35,309 nt of DNA from Marinitenerispora sediminis. GTDB taxonomy: Bacteria; Actinomycetota; Actinomycetes; Streptosporangiales; Streptosporangiaceae. The stretch is taken from contig NZ_QEIO01000049.1 of the NCBI RefSeq assembly GCF_003336425.1, forward strand, positions 1-35,309. The letters are read 5' to 3'. Below the pieces are notes generated by a model. The model searched no databases. It was not told the origin of the DNA and worked only from the letters and a program-made list of their open reading frames with translations. This document shows, one piece after another, positions 24,641 to 33,168 of this stretch; position 1 is the first letter of the stretch, and each line of letters begins with the position of its first letter. Made by a program: the position numbers and the translations under genes.

Positions 24641-26524
24641 TCACCCCACCGACTCCCGCTCACCGCCGGGCTGGAACTGGGTGCGGTACAGCTGCTCGTA
24701 GCGACCGCCGGCCGCGAGCAGCTCGGTGTGCGTGCCGCGCTCGACGATCCGGCCCTCCTCGACCACCAGGATCAGGTCGGCCGCCCGGACCGTGGCCAGC
24801 CGGTGCGCGATCACCACCGAGGTGCGCCCGGCCAGCGCCTCGGCCAGGGCCTCCTGGACCGCCGCCTCGGAGGTGGAGTCCAGGTGCGCGGTGGCCTCGT
24901 CCAGGATCACCACACGGGGGCGGGCCAGCAGCAGCCGGGCGATGGTGAGCCGCTGGCGTTCGCCGCCGGAGAGCCGGTAGCCGCGTTCGCCCACGACGGT
25001 GTCCAGCCCGTCGGGCAGGGCGGCGACGAGGTCGGCGAGCCGGGCGCGGCCCAGCGCCTCCCACAGCTCCTCCTCGGTCGCCGCCGGCTGCGCCAGCAGG
25101 AGGTTCGCGCGGATCGACTCGTGGAACAGGTGGCCGTCCTGCGTCACCATCCCGAGGGTCCGCCGGATCGATTCAGCGGTGAGGTCGCGCACGTCGACGC
25201 CGGCCAGCCGGACCGCCCCGGAGTCGACGTCGTAGAGCCGGGGCAGCAGTTGCGCGATCGTGGACTTGCCGGCGCCCGAGGATCCCACCAGCGCCACCAT
25301 CTGGCCGGGTTCGGCGCGGAACGACACGTCGTGCAGCACCTCCTCGCCGCCGCGGGCGTCGAGCCGGGCCACCTCCTCCAGGGACGCGAGCGACACCTTG
25401 TCCGCCGACGGGTAGCCGAACCGCACCTGGTCGAACTCCACCGACACCGGCCCGTCCGGCACCGGGCGGGCGTCCGGCTTCTCGGCGACCAGCGGCTCCA
25501 GGTCGAGGACCTCGAACACCCGCTGGAAGCTCACCAGCGCGCTCATCACCTCGACCCGGGCGTTGGCGAGCGAGGTCAGCGGCGCGTACAGCCGGGTGAG
25601 CAGCAGCGCGAGCGACACGACCGCCCCCGCGTCCAGCCGCCCGGTGAGCGCGTAGAACCCGCCCAGCCCGTACACGAGGGCCAGTGCCAGGGCCGACACC
25701 AGCGTCAGCACGGTGACGAACACCTGCTGCACCATGGCCACCCGCACGCCGATGTCGCGCACCCGCCGCGCCCGCGCCGCGAACTCGGCGGACTCCGACG
25801 CCGGCTGGGCGAACAGCTTCACCAGTGTGGCGCCGGGCGCGGAGAACCGCTCCGTCATCTGGGTGCTCATCACCGAGTTGTGGTTGGCCGACTCCCGCTC
25901 CAGGCGCGCCAGCCGGGCGCCCATCCACCGGGCGGGCAGCACGAACGCGGGGAGCAGCAGCATCGCGAGCAGCGTGATGCGCCAGGAGATCCCGACCATC
26001 ACGACCAGGGTCAGCACGAGGGTGACGAAGTTGGCGACCACCCCCGAGAGCGTGTCGCTGAACGCGCGCTGCGCGCCGATCACGTCGTTGTTGAGCCGGC
26101 TGACCAGCGCGCCGGTGCGCGTGCGCGTGAAGAACGCGACGGGCATGCGCTGCACGTGGTCGAACACGGCGGTGCGCAGGTCCAGGATCAGCCCCTCGCC
26201 GATGCCCGCCGACAGCCGCCGCGTGACGAGGCCGACCCCGGCCTCGGCCACCGCGATGACGGCGATCAGCACCGCCAGGCCGACGACGACGTCGGTCGCC
26301 GCGGCCTTGTCGATCGCGTCCACCACGTCGCCGGCGAGCACCGGGGTGGCGACCGCGAGGACCGCCGAGACGACGCTGAGCACCAGGAACCACGTCAGGG
26401 CCCGGCGGTGTGGCCGGGCGAAGGAGGCCATCCGCCGCAGCGTCGCCGCGGAGAACGGCCGCTGGTCCTCCTGCGCGTGCATCGCGTTGTAGAGCGCGTT
26501 CCACGCGGCCACTTCCATAGACAC
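24641..26524 (-). CDS. ABC exporter, fused membrane and ATPase domains
   Basis: A 627-residue half-transporter that should work as a homodimer. The membrane domain spans about 35-340 with six helices (LTWFLVLSVVSAVLAVATPVL is the first). The ATPase domain is at about 360-620: Walker A GSSGAGKST, Q-loop TQDGHLF, signature LSGGERQR, Walker B VVILDEATAHLD and switch His in VIAHRLATV. All motifs are intact. The family (MsbA/LmrA-like) exports lipids or drugs. GTG 26524 and ATG 26518 are both possible starts; neither has a strong ribosome-binding site. Its promoter is the minus-strand MerR-type element at 26639-26669, leaving a leader of about 105 bases. It is divergent from the NmrA-like gene, which has the matching promoter. 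Confidence 0.93.
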   Translation of the reverse strand: MSMEVAAWNALYNAMHAQEDQRPFSAATLRRMASFARPHRRALTWFLVLSVVSAVLAVATPVLAGDVVDAIDKAAATDVVVGLAVLIAVIAVAEAGVGLVTRRLSAGIGEGLILDLRTAVFDHVQRMPVAFFTRTRTGALVSRLNNDVIGAQRAFSDTLSGVVANFVTLVLTLVVMVGISWRITLLAMLLLPAFVLPARWMGARLARLERESANHNSVMSTQMTERFSAPGATLVKLFAQPASESAEFAARARRVRDIGVRVAMVQQVFVTVLTLVSALALALVYGLGGFYALTGRLDAGAVVSLALLLTRLYAPLTSLANARVEVMSALVSFQRVFEVLDLEPLVAEKPDARPVPDGPVSVEFDQVRFGYPSADKVSLASLEEVARLDARGGEEVLHDVSFRAEPGQMVALVGSSGAGKSTIAQLLPRLYDVDSGAVRLAGVDVRDLTAESIRRTLGMVTQDGHLFHESIRANLLLAQPAATEEELWEALGRARLADLVAALPDGLDTVVGERGYRLSGGERQRLTIARLLLARPRVVILDEATAHLDSTSEAAVQEALAEALAGRTSVVIAHRLATVRAADLILVVEEGRIVERGTHTELLAAGGRYEQLYRTQFQPGGERESVG

Positions 26525-26638
26525 GTCACATCACCGGCTTCCGTTCGCAGCGGGGAGGATCGTAGCGGCCGGTACCGACGGCCGCCGGGCGGAAGCCTTC
26601 CGGGGCGGTGTCCACGCCCATCGGGTGCTCCCAGCAGG

Positions 26639-26669
26639 ACCATAGGACCTCCAGTAAAGTCGAGGTCAA
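26639..26669 (-). promoter_or_regulatory. MerR-type promoter of the ABC exporter gene
   Basis: On the minus strand TTGACC (26664-26669), a 19-bp spacer and TATGGT (26639-26644). The dyad is GACCTC-N10-GAGGTC, overlapping -35 and spacer, as in SoxR/MerR targets. It is nearly the same sequence as the plus-strand element at 26709-26739. Confidence 0.82.
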
Positions 26670-26708
26670 CCGCGAGCGGCCCCCGAGCTCCAGGGCCGGC
26701 GCCCCGGT

Positions 26709-26739
26709 TTGACCTCGACCTAACTGGACGTCCTAGCGT
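26709..26739 (+). promoter_or_regulatory. MerR-type promoter of the NmrA-like gene
   Basis: TTGACC (26709-26714), a 19-bp spacer and TAGCGT (26734-26739). The dyad is GACCTC-N10-GACGTC, one base off perfect. Start of transcription is expected near 26746, giving a leader of about 40 bases that contains GGAAGAGG before ATG 26786. Confidence 0.8.
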
Positions 26740-26785
26740 CCGTCCGAGCGGCACGTCCGGCCGCGCCACGACGGAAGAGGACCCC

Positions 26786-27661
26786 ATGACAGAGCACACG
26801 CCAGAGCCGCGCGCCGTGCTGGTGACCGGCGCCACCGGCAACGTCGGCCGGCAGGTCGTGACCCAGCTGAGGGCGGAGGGCGTCCCGGTGCGGGCGCTCA
26901 CCCGCGATCCCGCCGCCGCCCGGCTGCCCGACGGCGTCACCGTGCTGCGCGGCGACCTGTCCGACCCCGACAGCCTGGCCGGGGCACTGGACGGGGTGCG
27001 CGCGGTGTTCCTGGTCTGGCCGTTCCTCACCGCCGAGGCCGCGCCGCCGCTCCTGGAGCGCATCGCCGCGCACACCAGCCGGCTCGTCTACCTCTCCTCC
27101 GCCGGAGTCCAGGACGACGCCGAGGTCCAGGCCGACCCCATCAACGCCTTCCACGCCGACCTCGAACGGCTGGTCCGGGCCACCGGGCTGGAGTGGACCT
27201 TCCTGCGCGCCGGCGGCTTCGCGACCAACACCCTGCAGTGGGCGGAGCAGATCCGCGCCACCGGCGTGGTGCGCGCCCCCTTCGGGGCAGCGTCGCGGGC
27301 GCTGGTCCACGAGGCCGACATCGCCGCGGTCGCGGTGCGCGCCCTCCTCGACGACGGTCACGCCGGCGCCGTCCACGTCCTCACCGGTCCCGAACCGCTG
27401 ACCCAGGTCGAGCAGGTGCGGCTCATCGGCACGGCGCTCGAACGCCCGACCCGCTTCGAGGAGCAGCCACCGCACGAGGCCCGCGCGGACATGCTCGCCA
27501 CCGGCTGGCCCGCCGACGTGGTGGACGGCATCCTCGGCGCCCACGCCGAGATGACCACGGGTGCGGCCGACCTCGTCACCGACACCGTCCAAGCGGTCAC
27601 CGGCCGCCCGGCGCGCACATTCGCGGAATGGGCGCGCGACCACGCCGCCGACTTCCGCTGA
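26786..27661 (+). CDS. NmrA-like NAD(P)-binding protein
   Basis: A 291-residue atypical SDR of the NmrA/HSCARG group. The cofactor motif is VTGATGNVGRQV (about 13-24), followed by VPVRALTRDPAAARL, where the Arg suggests NADP. Later segments are RLVYLSSAGVQDDAE, LEWTFLRAGGFATNTLQW and RALVHEADIAAVAVRAL. There is no YxxxK pair at the classical position, so it may sense NADP(H) or act as a quinone-type reductase rather than a standard dehydrogenase. GGAAGAGG precedes ATG 26786. It is controlled by the plus-strand MerR-type promoter at 26709-26739, mirrored by the exporter's. Confidence 0.9.
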   Translation: MTEHTPEPRAVLVTGATGNVGRQVVTQLRAEGVPVRALTRDPAAARLPDGVTVLRGDLSDPDSLAGALDGVRAVFLVWPFLTAEAAPPLLERIAAHTSRLVYLSSAGVQDDAEVQADPINAFHADLERLVRATGLEWTFLRAGGFATNTLQWAEQIRATGVVRAPFGAASRALVHEADIAAVAVRALLDDGHAGAVHVLTGPEPLTQVEQVRLIGTALERPTRFEEQPPHEARADMLATGWPADVVDGILGAHAEMTTGAADLVTDTVQAVTGRPARTFAEWARDHAADFR

Positions 27662-27962
27662 GCGGGCCGTGCGGGCACCGCCCCCGGCCTCGCTCACATG
27701 CGGTAGGAGCTGCGTCACGCCGGCGGCCGCGTCCCGGAGCACGGACCGGGCCGCCCCGGCGCAGCGGCTGCGGGAGGCCGCCCGCTCGACGGCGCGGAAC
27801 CCGGCCGGTACCGCCGCATCGGGTCCGGGCGACGCCGAGGCCGGAGCCCCGCCGCACCTTCCGCGCCCCCGTCACCCCGCGGGCCGCCACCGTGGACGCG
27901 CGCGTATGCGGGCGAGAGACACGGCCATGGCCGGCCCGCCGGAATCGCGGTTGGCTGGGGCC
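27662..27962 (+). other. Spacer between the two NAD(P)-binding genes
   Basis: No gene, dyad or clear promoter stands out in these 301 bases, apart from the run-in to ATG 27963. That start lacks a Shine-Dalgarno sequence. Confidence 0.35.
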
Positions 27963-28805
27963 ATGACACAACGACCCATCCTCGTCCTGGGCGGCACCGG
28001 CAAGACCGGCCGCCGGGTGGCTGCCCACCTGAGCGAGCGCGGCCACCCCGTGCGGGCCCTCTCCCGCTCCACCGGCCAGCGCTTCGACTGGCACGACACC
28101 TCCACCTGGGACGCCGCCCTGCGCGACGTCCGCTCCGCCTACGTGGTGGAACCGGGCACCGCGGACGCCCCCGAGACCGTCCGCGCGTTCGCCGAACGTG
28201 CGGCCGCCCAGGGGGTCCAACGCCTCGCCCTGCTGTCCTTCCGCCAGGTCGAGGAGCCGGAGCACGCGCATTACCGCGCCATCGAGCAGGCGGTACGCGA
28301 CTCCGGCGCGGGCTGGACGATGCTGCGCCCGGACTGGTTCGCGCAGAACTTCAGCGAGGACTTCTTCCGCGAAGGCGTCCTGGCGGGCGGACTCCGGCTG
28401 CCCACCGGCGACGGCGCCGTGCCGTTCGTCGACGCCGAGGACATCGCGGCGGTCGCCGCGGCGGTCCTGACCGAGGACGGCCACGACGGACGCGTGTACG
28501 AGATCACCGGCCCCCGGCTGCTGACGTTGGCGGACGCGCTCGCCGAGATCGCCCGCGCCGGCGGCCCCGCCGCGCGCTTCACGCACGTCGAGGCCGGGGA
28601 CTTCCGCGCCGACCTCGGCCGCCAGGGCTGGCCCGCGGAAGCCGCCGACGTCGTCACCGCCCTGCTCGACGGCATCCGGCGCGGACGCAACGCCTCGGTG
28701 TCCGACGGCGTGCGGCAGGTGCTCGGACGCGAGCCGGCGGACTTCGCCGACTACGCGAAGGCCGCGGCGGCGGCCGGCGCCTGGCGGGACCGGCCGGCGG
28801 GCTGA
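27963..28805 (+). CDS. NAD(P)-binding (NmrA-like) oxidoreductase
   Basis: A 280-residue atypical SDR. It opens MTQRPILVLGGTGKTGRRVA, with GGTGKTG as the dinucleotide motif (about 10-16). Next come HPVRALSRS after the second strand, LALLSFRQVEEPEHAHYR, then GWTMLRPDWFAQNFSEDFF and VPFVDAEDIAAVAAAVLTE. It is related in layout to the preceding protein, but the sequences differ well beyond a recent duplication. Members include NADP sensors and azo/quinone reductases; the substrate is unknown. The sequence before ATG 27963 has no ribosome-binding site. A 13-bp terminator stem follows. Confidence 0.88.
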   Translation: MTQRPILVLGGTGKTGRRVAAHLSERGHPVRALSRSTGQRFDWHDTSTWDAALRDVRSAYVVEPGTADAPETVRAFAERAAAQGVQRLALLSFRQVEEPEHAHYRAIEQAVRDSGAGWTMLRPDWFAQNFSEDFFREGVLAGGLRLPTGDGAVPFVDAEDIAAVAAAVLTEDGHDGRVYEITGPRLLTLADALAEIARAGGPAARFTHVEAGDFRADLGRQGWPAEAADVVTALLDGIRRGRNASVSDGVRQVLGREPADFADYAKAAAAAGAWRDRPAG

Positions 28806-28817
28806 ACCCGCGGTCCC

Positions 28818-28847
28818 CGGCCGGCCGCCGCGCACGGCGGCCGGCCG
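28818..28847 (+). terminator. 13-bp terminator stem after the second NAD(P)-binding gene
   Basis: CGGCCGGCCGCCG (28818-28830) and CGGCGGCCGGCCG (28835-28847) are perfect arms around CGCA, twelve bases after the stop codon. It could also serve the convergent SUKH-3 remnant. Confidence 0.75.
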
Positions 28848-28920
28848 CTGAGCCCAACGCCGTGCCCCCGTGCCCCCGCGTGTCGTGGAGACCCACCGCC
28901 GCCGTGCCGCCGAGCGCAGG

Positions 28921-29395
28921 TCAGGACCACGACGCCGGATACGCCGGGAACCCCTCGCACAGGTTGTCGACCGCCTCGTCGGCGGTGCGGCTGAGCACCA
29001 CGATGCTGTCCATGAGCGAGTACACCACCCCGGCCTCGTCCATCGCGAGGTAGCGGTTGCCCCTCCACGGCGCCGAGCGGGTACAGCCGGCCGGTGATCC
29101 CGCGCGAGAGGCACGTGAAGATCTCGTGGTCGTAGGCGGCGAGGACCGGATCGAACCGGAAACCCGACCGCGCCACGTTGCGGCCGGGCCCCGCGTGCGG
29201 TGACTCCCGGCCGCCGAACTCGCGTAGGAACGCGCGGGCCGCCGGATGCGGGACGGACCCGCCGCGCTCCGGGAGGAGGGCGGCCCAGCCCTCGACGTCC
29301 ACCCGCCGCCCCGGATGCCACCCGGCGGCGCGCGGCCGGGCCTCGGTCCGGCCGCACCACAGGCGGCCGGAGTGCCCGGCCGGGACCTGCGCCAC
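28921..29395 (-). pseudogene. Frameshifted SUKH-3-type immunity protein
   Basis: Two overlapping minus-strand frames together give one SUKH-3 domain. The first half, from GTG 29395, has GWHPGRRVDVEGWAALL, HPAARAFLREFGG and FRFDPVLAAYDHEIF, then GRLYPLGAVEG. The second half, in another frame, continues GNRYLAMDEAGVVYSLMDSI and ADEAVDNLCEGFPAY. Removing one G from a GGGG run near 29060-29066 joins them exactly, so a one-base insertion separates them. SUKH-3 proteins neutralise nuclease or deaminase toxins of polymorphic systems. No toxin gene adjoins, so this is an orphan, probably dead unless the extra G is a sequencing error. The first 20 residues after the GTG are not clearly family-like. 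Confidence 0.65.
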
Positions 29396-29531
29396 CGCTC
29401 ATCGGTGCCCCGAAGCGCGTGGCCGCGCGTTCCCGAGCGCGCCGTGCGGCGCTGCCGCGAGGCCCGCACCGGGGTCCTCCCGCCCCCACGCACCCGGTCG
29501 GGGGCGTTGGGAACGGGCGGGCCGCAGGCGC

Positions 29532-29927
29532 TCAGGATCCGAGCGTGTGCCCGGTGGTCGCGTCGACGTGGTCGGGGATCTCGTCGTGGCGGTCACCGAC
29601 CGACGGTGTGCCCGTGAGCTCGAACATGAGGATGGCGGCGCCGGTGGCGGTGTGCGGCTTGTGCTCCGTGCCCCGGGGGACGGTGAAGACCGCGCCCCGG
29701 GGGAGCCGGACTGTGCGCTCCCCCTCCGGCTCGCGCAGTGAGATGTACAGCTCCCCGTCGAGCACCAGGAAGAACTCGTCGGTGTTGTCGTGGGCGTGCC
29801 AGATGTGCTCGCCCTGCACCTTGGCGACGCGTACGTCGTAGTCGTTGACGCGGTTGACGATGTGCGGGCTCCACAGGGCGTCGAAGGAGGCCAGGGCTGT
29901 GCTGAGGAGGATCGGGTCGTTGCTCAT
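29532..29927 (-). CDS. Cupin-domain protein
   Basis: A 131-residue single-domain cupin. Metal-ligand motif 1 is in GEHIWHAHDNTDEFFLVLDG (two His and a Glu in the right order), and motif 2 is PRGAVFTVPRGTEHKPHTA, with the ligand His. The barrel is complete, so it is likely a metal-binding small-molecule enzyme or binding protein; family members range from isomerases to dioxygenases. GAGG precedes ATG 29927 at nine bases. It is divergent from the GlxA-type regulator across 52 bases, and is probably its target. Confidence 0.9.
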   Translation of the reverse strand: MSNDPILLSTALASFDALWSPHIVNRVNDYDVRVAKVQGEHIWHAHDNTDEFFLVLDGELYISLREPEGERTVRLPRGAVFTVPRGTEHKPHTATGAAILMFELTGTPSVGDRHDEIPDHVDATTGHTLGS

Positions 29928-29979
29928 GAGGGAATCCTCGCTGGTCGGGCACGGCTTGGGGGAGTGCTAGGAATTGCAT

Positions 29980-30972
29980 ATGTCGCAAGATTCCTCTCAC
30001 GGGGTCGCTCCGGCGGGCCCGCACCGGGTCGTCGTGATCGTGGACGAGAACTCCAACCCCTTCGAGCTCGGCTGCGCGACCGAGGTCTTCGGCCTGCGCA
30101 GACCGGAGATCGGCCGCGAACTGTACGACTTCTGGCTGTGCTCCCCCGAGCCGCGCACGCTGATGCGGGACGGCTTCTTCACCCTCACGGGAGTCGTCGG
30201 TCTGGAGGCGGCCGACTCGGCGGACACCCTGATCGTTCCCAACCGGCCCGATGTCGACGTGCGCCGCCGCCCGGCCGTCCTCGACGCCGTCCGGCGGGCG
30301 CACGCGCGCGGGGCCAGGCTGGTCGGGTTCTGCAGCGGCGCCTTCACGCTCGCCGAGGCCGGGGTCCTCGACGGGCGGCGGGCCACCGCGCACTGGCAGT
30401 GGGCGGACGCCTTCCGGGCCCGGTTCCCCGCCGTGCGGCTGGAAGAGGAGGTGCTGTTCGTCGACGACGGTGACATTCTCACCGCCGCCGGCAGCGCCGC
30501 GGCGCTCGACCTCGGACTGCACATCGTCCGCCGGGACCACGGTGCGGAGATCGCCAACTCCGTCAGCCGGCGGCTGGTCTTCGCGGCACACCGGGACGGC
30601 GGGCAGCGCCAGTTCATCGAGCGTCCGGTCCCCGACATCCCGGACGAGTCCCTCGCACCGGTCCTGGTCTGGGCACAGGAGCGGCTGGACACACCCCTGA
30701 CGGTGTCGGACCTGGCGGGGCGCGCCTCGGTCAGCCCGGCGACGCTGCACCGCCGCTTCCGGACCCAGCTGGGCACGACGCCGAAAGCCTGGCTCACCCG
30801 GGAACGCGTCGCCCTGGCATGCCGGCTGATCGAGCGGGGGGAATCACGCTTGGAGATGGTCGCACGGAACAGCGGGCTTGGCACCGCCGCCAACCTGCGC
30901 ACCCTGATGCGCCGCGAGACGGGGCTGGTCCCCTCGGCGTACCGGCGCCGGTTCGGTCCCGAGGCGGGGTAG
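29980..30972 (+). CDS. GlxA-type regulator (DJ-1/PfpI domain plus AraC HTH)
   Basis: A 330-residue regulator. Residues about 15-190 form a DJ-1/PfpI glutamine-amidotransferase-like domain, with the nucleophile elbow GFCSGAFTLAEAG (Cys near 112) and the WADAFRARFPAVRL strand. Residues about 225-320 are an AraC double helix-turn-helix (LTVSDLAGRASVSPATLHRRF, then RLEMVARNSGLGTAANLRTLMRRETGLVPSAYRRRF). Members respond to small amides, arginine or choline derivatives. ATG 29980 is preferred over TTG 29974. Divergent cupin gene is the likely target. A palindromic GC stem follows the gene. Confidence 0.92.
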   Translation: MSQDSSHGVAPAGPHRVVVIVDENSNPFELGCATEVFGLRRPEIGRELYDFWLCSPEPRTLMRDGFFTLTGVVGLEAADSADTLIVPNRPDVDVRRRPAVLDAVRRAHARGARLVGFCSGAFTLAEAGVLDGRRATAHWQWADAFRARFPAVRLEEEVLFVDDGDILTAAGSAAALDLGLHIVRRDHGAEIANSVSRRLVFAAHRDGGQRQFIERPVPDIPDESLAPVLVWAQERLDTPLTVSDLAGRASVSPATLHRRFRTQLGTTPKAWLTRERVALACRLIERGESRLEMVARNSGLGTAANLRTLMRRETGLVPSAYRRRFGPEAG

Positions 30973-31023
30973 CGCCCCCTCGTCTCGCTTCCTGGCCGGC
31001 CCGGTCAGCGGGCGCGGGGCGGC

Positions 31024-31043
31024 CGGCCCCGGGTCCGGGGCCG
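31024..31043 (+). terminator. GC palindrome after the GlxA-type gene
   Basis: CGGCCCCGG (31024-31032) and CCGGGGCCG (31035-31043) are perfect arms with only two central bases, so the formed loop would be slightly larger. It sits about 50 bases after the stop. Confidence 0.5.
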
Positions 31044-31122
31044 AGCCCCGCCCGCCGGAGGGGGCAGCCTGACGTAGCCGGCTCCCCCCGGGTTCTGGGC
31101 CGGTCGGGCCCGCGCTGAGACA

Positions 31123-31692
31123 ATGGCGGACATGGCCAAGGTCTACCCCTCCATTGACGACCGCCTCGCCGAATTCCTGCTCTCCCAGCCCGTCTTCTTC
31201 GTCGGCACCGCCCCGCTGGACGCCGAGGGCCACGTCAACGTCTCCCCCAAGGGCATGGCCGGCACGTTCGCGGTGCTCGACGCGCACCGGGTCGGCTACC
31301 TCGACTACACCGGCTCCGGCGCCGAGACCATCGCCCACCTGGCGGAGAACGGTCGCATCGTCCTCATGTTCTGCGCCTTCGCCGGCCCGCCGAAGATCGT
31401 GCGGCTGCACGGGCACGGCAGGGTGGTGCGGCCCACCGATCCGGAGTTCGCCGAACTGCGCCGGCGCTTCCCCAAGGAGCGGACGCTGGGCCAGCGCTCG
31501 GTGATCGTCGTGGACGTGCGGCGGATCGCCGACTCCTGCGGGTACTCGGTGCCGCTGATGGACCTGCGCCAGGACCGCGACATCCTGGACCGGTCGCACG
31601 AGCGCCGGGACCCGGAGTACTTCGAGACCTACTGGCGGACCCGCAACGCCGAGAGCATCGACGGCCTCCCCGGGCTGCCCGACCGGACCTGA
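31123..31692 (+). CDS. Pyridoxamine 5'-phosphate oxidase-like flavin/heme-binding protein
   Basis: A 189-residue split-barrel protein. The N-terminal half has FFVGTAPLDAEGHVNVSPKG (about 26-45), the PNPOx-like flavin fold, followed by YLDYTGSGAETIAHLAENGRIVLMFCAF and IVRLHGHGRVV. The C-terminal part (VPLMDLRQDRDIL, YFETYWRTRNAESIDGLPGL) is typical of this actinobacterial group. Whether it binds FMN, F420 or heme, and what it oxidises or reduces, cannot be told. ATG 31123 and ATG 31132 are both usable; no Shine-Dalgarno sequence supports either, and GACAAT, which overlaps the first ATG, would make 31132 the start of a leaderless mRNA. Confidence 0.88.
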   Translation: MADMAKVYPSIDDRLAEFLLSQPVFFVGTAPLDAEGHVNVSPKGMAGTFAVLDAHRVGYLDYTGSGAETIAHLAENGRIVLMFCAFAGPPKIVRLHGHGRVVRPTDPEFAELRRRFPKERTLGQRSVIVVDVRRIADSCGYSVPLMDLRQDRDILDRSHERRDPEYFETYWRTRNAESIDGLPGLPDRT

Positions 31693-31959
31693 ACCCCGCC
31701 ACCCAGGGGCCGATCCGGGACCGCGCGGCAGGCGGCCGCCGCCGATGAGCCCCGCCCCGCGCACCCGCCGCGGGGGCCCGGACGCGCCCGCGCCGGCGCG
31801 CGGCCCGGCGCGCCAACGGAAACGAGAGCTCTCTCACAGGGCGAAACCCCTGGAAAAGGAATGAAATCCGGCGGATCGCGGTGTTGGCTGGAAGGTGCCC
31901 GGGACACCCCGGCACCGTGCGTACGCCCTTCCACTCCTGACCGCGCTGGGAGCCGCCCC

Positions 31960-33168
31960 GTGCCCATCGCCCTGCTCGCCCTGGCCATCGGAACGTTCGG
32001 CTTCGGATGCACCGAATTCATGGCGATGGGCCTGCTGCCCGACGTCGCCGAGGCGTTCGGCGTCTCCATCCCCGTCGGCGGGTACATGATCTCCGCCTAC
32101 GCCGCCGGCGTGGTCGTCGGAGCCCCGCTCCTCACCGCCCTCGGCGCCCGCGTCGACCGCAAGCGGCTGCTGCTCGCCCTCATGGCGCTCTACACCCTCG
32201 GCAACCTCGTCGCCGCGCTCGCGCCCACCTTCGAGGTCCTGATCGCCGCGCGGGTGCTCACCGCGCTGCCGCACGGCACGTTCTTCGGCATCGGCTCGGT
32301 CGTGGCCGCCTCCCTGGTACCCGTCACCAAGCGCGCGCAGGCCATCTCCATGGTCATCGCGGGGCTCACCGTCGCCAACATCATCGGCGTCCCGCTCGCC
32401 ACCCTGCTCGGCCAGCAGTTCGGCTGGCGCGCCGCCTTCTGGATCGTCACCGCCCTGGGCCTGCTCACCCTGGCCGCCGTGGCCCGCCTGGTCCCGGCGC
32501 AGCCGCCGCGGGCCGGCGCCTCGCTGCGCGCCGAACTGGGCGCGCTCGGCCGCGGCCAGGTCTGGCTCACCCTGCTCGTGGGCGCCATCGGGTTCGGCGG
32601 CATGTTCGCCTCCTACAGCTACATCTCACCGATGATGACCGACGTCGCCGGCTTCGGCGAGCGAGCCGTCACCCTCATCCTCGCCGTCTACGGCGTCGGC
32701 ATGACCCTCGGCAACCTGGTCGGCGGCCGGATGGCCGACCGCGCCGTGATGCCCAGCATCTTCGCCAGCATGACCGGCATCGCCGTGATGCTGCTCGTGC
32801 TGCACGCCGTGGCCGAGTACCGCGCCGCCGCGGTCGCCGCGGTGTTCCTGCTCGGCTTCATCGCGAGCACACTCATCCCCGCGCTGCAGACCCGCCTCAT
32901 GGACGCCGCCAAGGACGCGCCCTCCCTGGCCGCGGCGCTCAACCACGCCGCCCTCAACTTCGCCAACGCGGTCGGCGCCTGGCTCGGCGGCCTCGTGATC
33001 GCCGCCGGGTACGGCTACACCGCCCCGAACCTGCTGGGTGCCGCCCTCGCCGTCGTCGGGGTGGGACTCGCGCTCGCCTCCAGCCTGCTGGACCGGCGCA
33101 CCCCGGCGGCCGGCCGGGCCGGCGACGTGGCCGCGCCGCCGGCGCCCACCGCCTCCCCCCGCGACTGA
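31960..33168 (+). CDS. MFS transporter (AraJ/drug-efflux-like)
   Basis: A 402-residue major-facilitator protein with twelve predicted membrane helices. It starts PIALLALAIGTFGFGCTEFMAMGLLPDVA, the usual first helix of the AraJ/PbuE-like group. The loop 2-3 motif is ALGARVDRKRLLL, and helix 4 has RVLTALPHGTFFGIG. GTG 31960 is chosen because the protein then begins like its family and GGGAG is eight bases upstream. An ATG at 31861, also with a fair ribosome-binding site (GGAAAAGGA), adds 33 residues (MKSGGSRCWLEGARDTPAPC...) that match nothing and could be a leader peptide. Likely exports sugars or drugs. It converges with the alpha/beta hydrolase. Confidence 0.9.
   Translation: MPIALLALAIGTFGFGCTEFMAMGLLPDVAEAFGVSIPVGGYMISAYAAGVVVGAPLLTALGARVDRKRLLLALMALYTLGNLVAALAPTFEVLIAARVLTALPHGTFFGIGSVVAASLVPVTKRAQAISMVIAGLTVANIIGVPLATLLGQQFGWRAAFWIVTALGLLTLAAVARLVPAQPPRAGASLRAELGALGRGQVWLTLLVGAIGFGGMFASYSYISPMMTDVAGFGERAVTLILAVYGVGMTLGNLVGGRMADRAVMPSIFASMTGIAVMLLVLHAVAEYRAAAVAAVFLLGFIASTLIPALQTRLMDAAKDAPSLAAALNHAALNFANAVGAWLGGLVIAAGYGYTAPNLLGAALAVVGVGLALASSLLDRRTPAAGRAGDVAAPPAPTASPRD

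Noticed and set aside
24215-26785. Long plus-strand frame running into the NmrA-like gene
   Set aside because: The first 850 codons are antisense to the ABC exporter and cross two clear promoters; the true gene starts at ATG 26786 with its own ribosome-binding site.
27597-29489. 630-codon minus-strand frame opposite the second NAD(P)-binding gene
   Set aside because: Antisense composition over the whole NmrA-like gene; only the small SUKH-3 pieces in other frames show family features.
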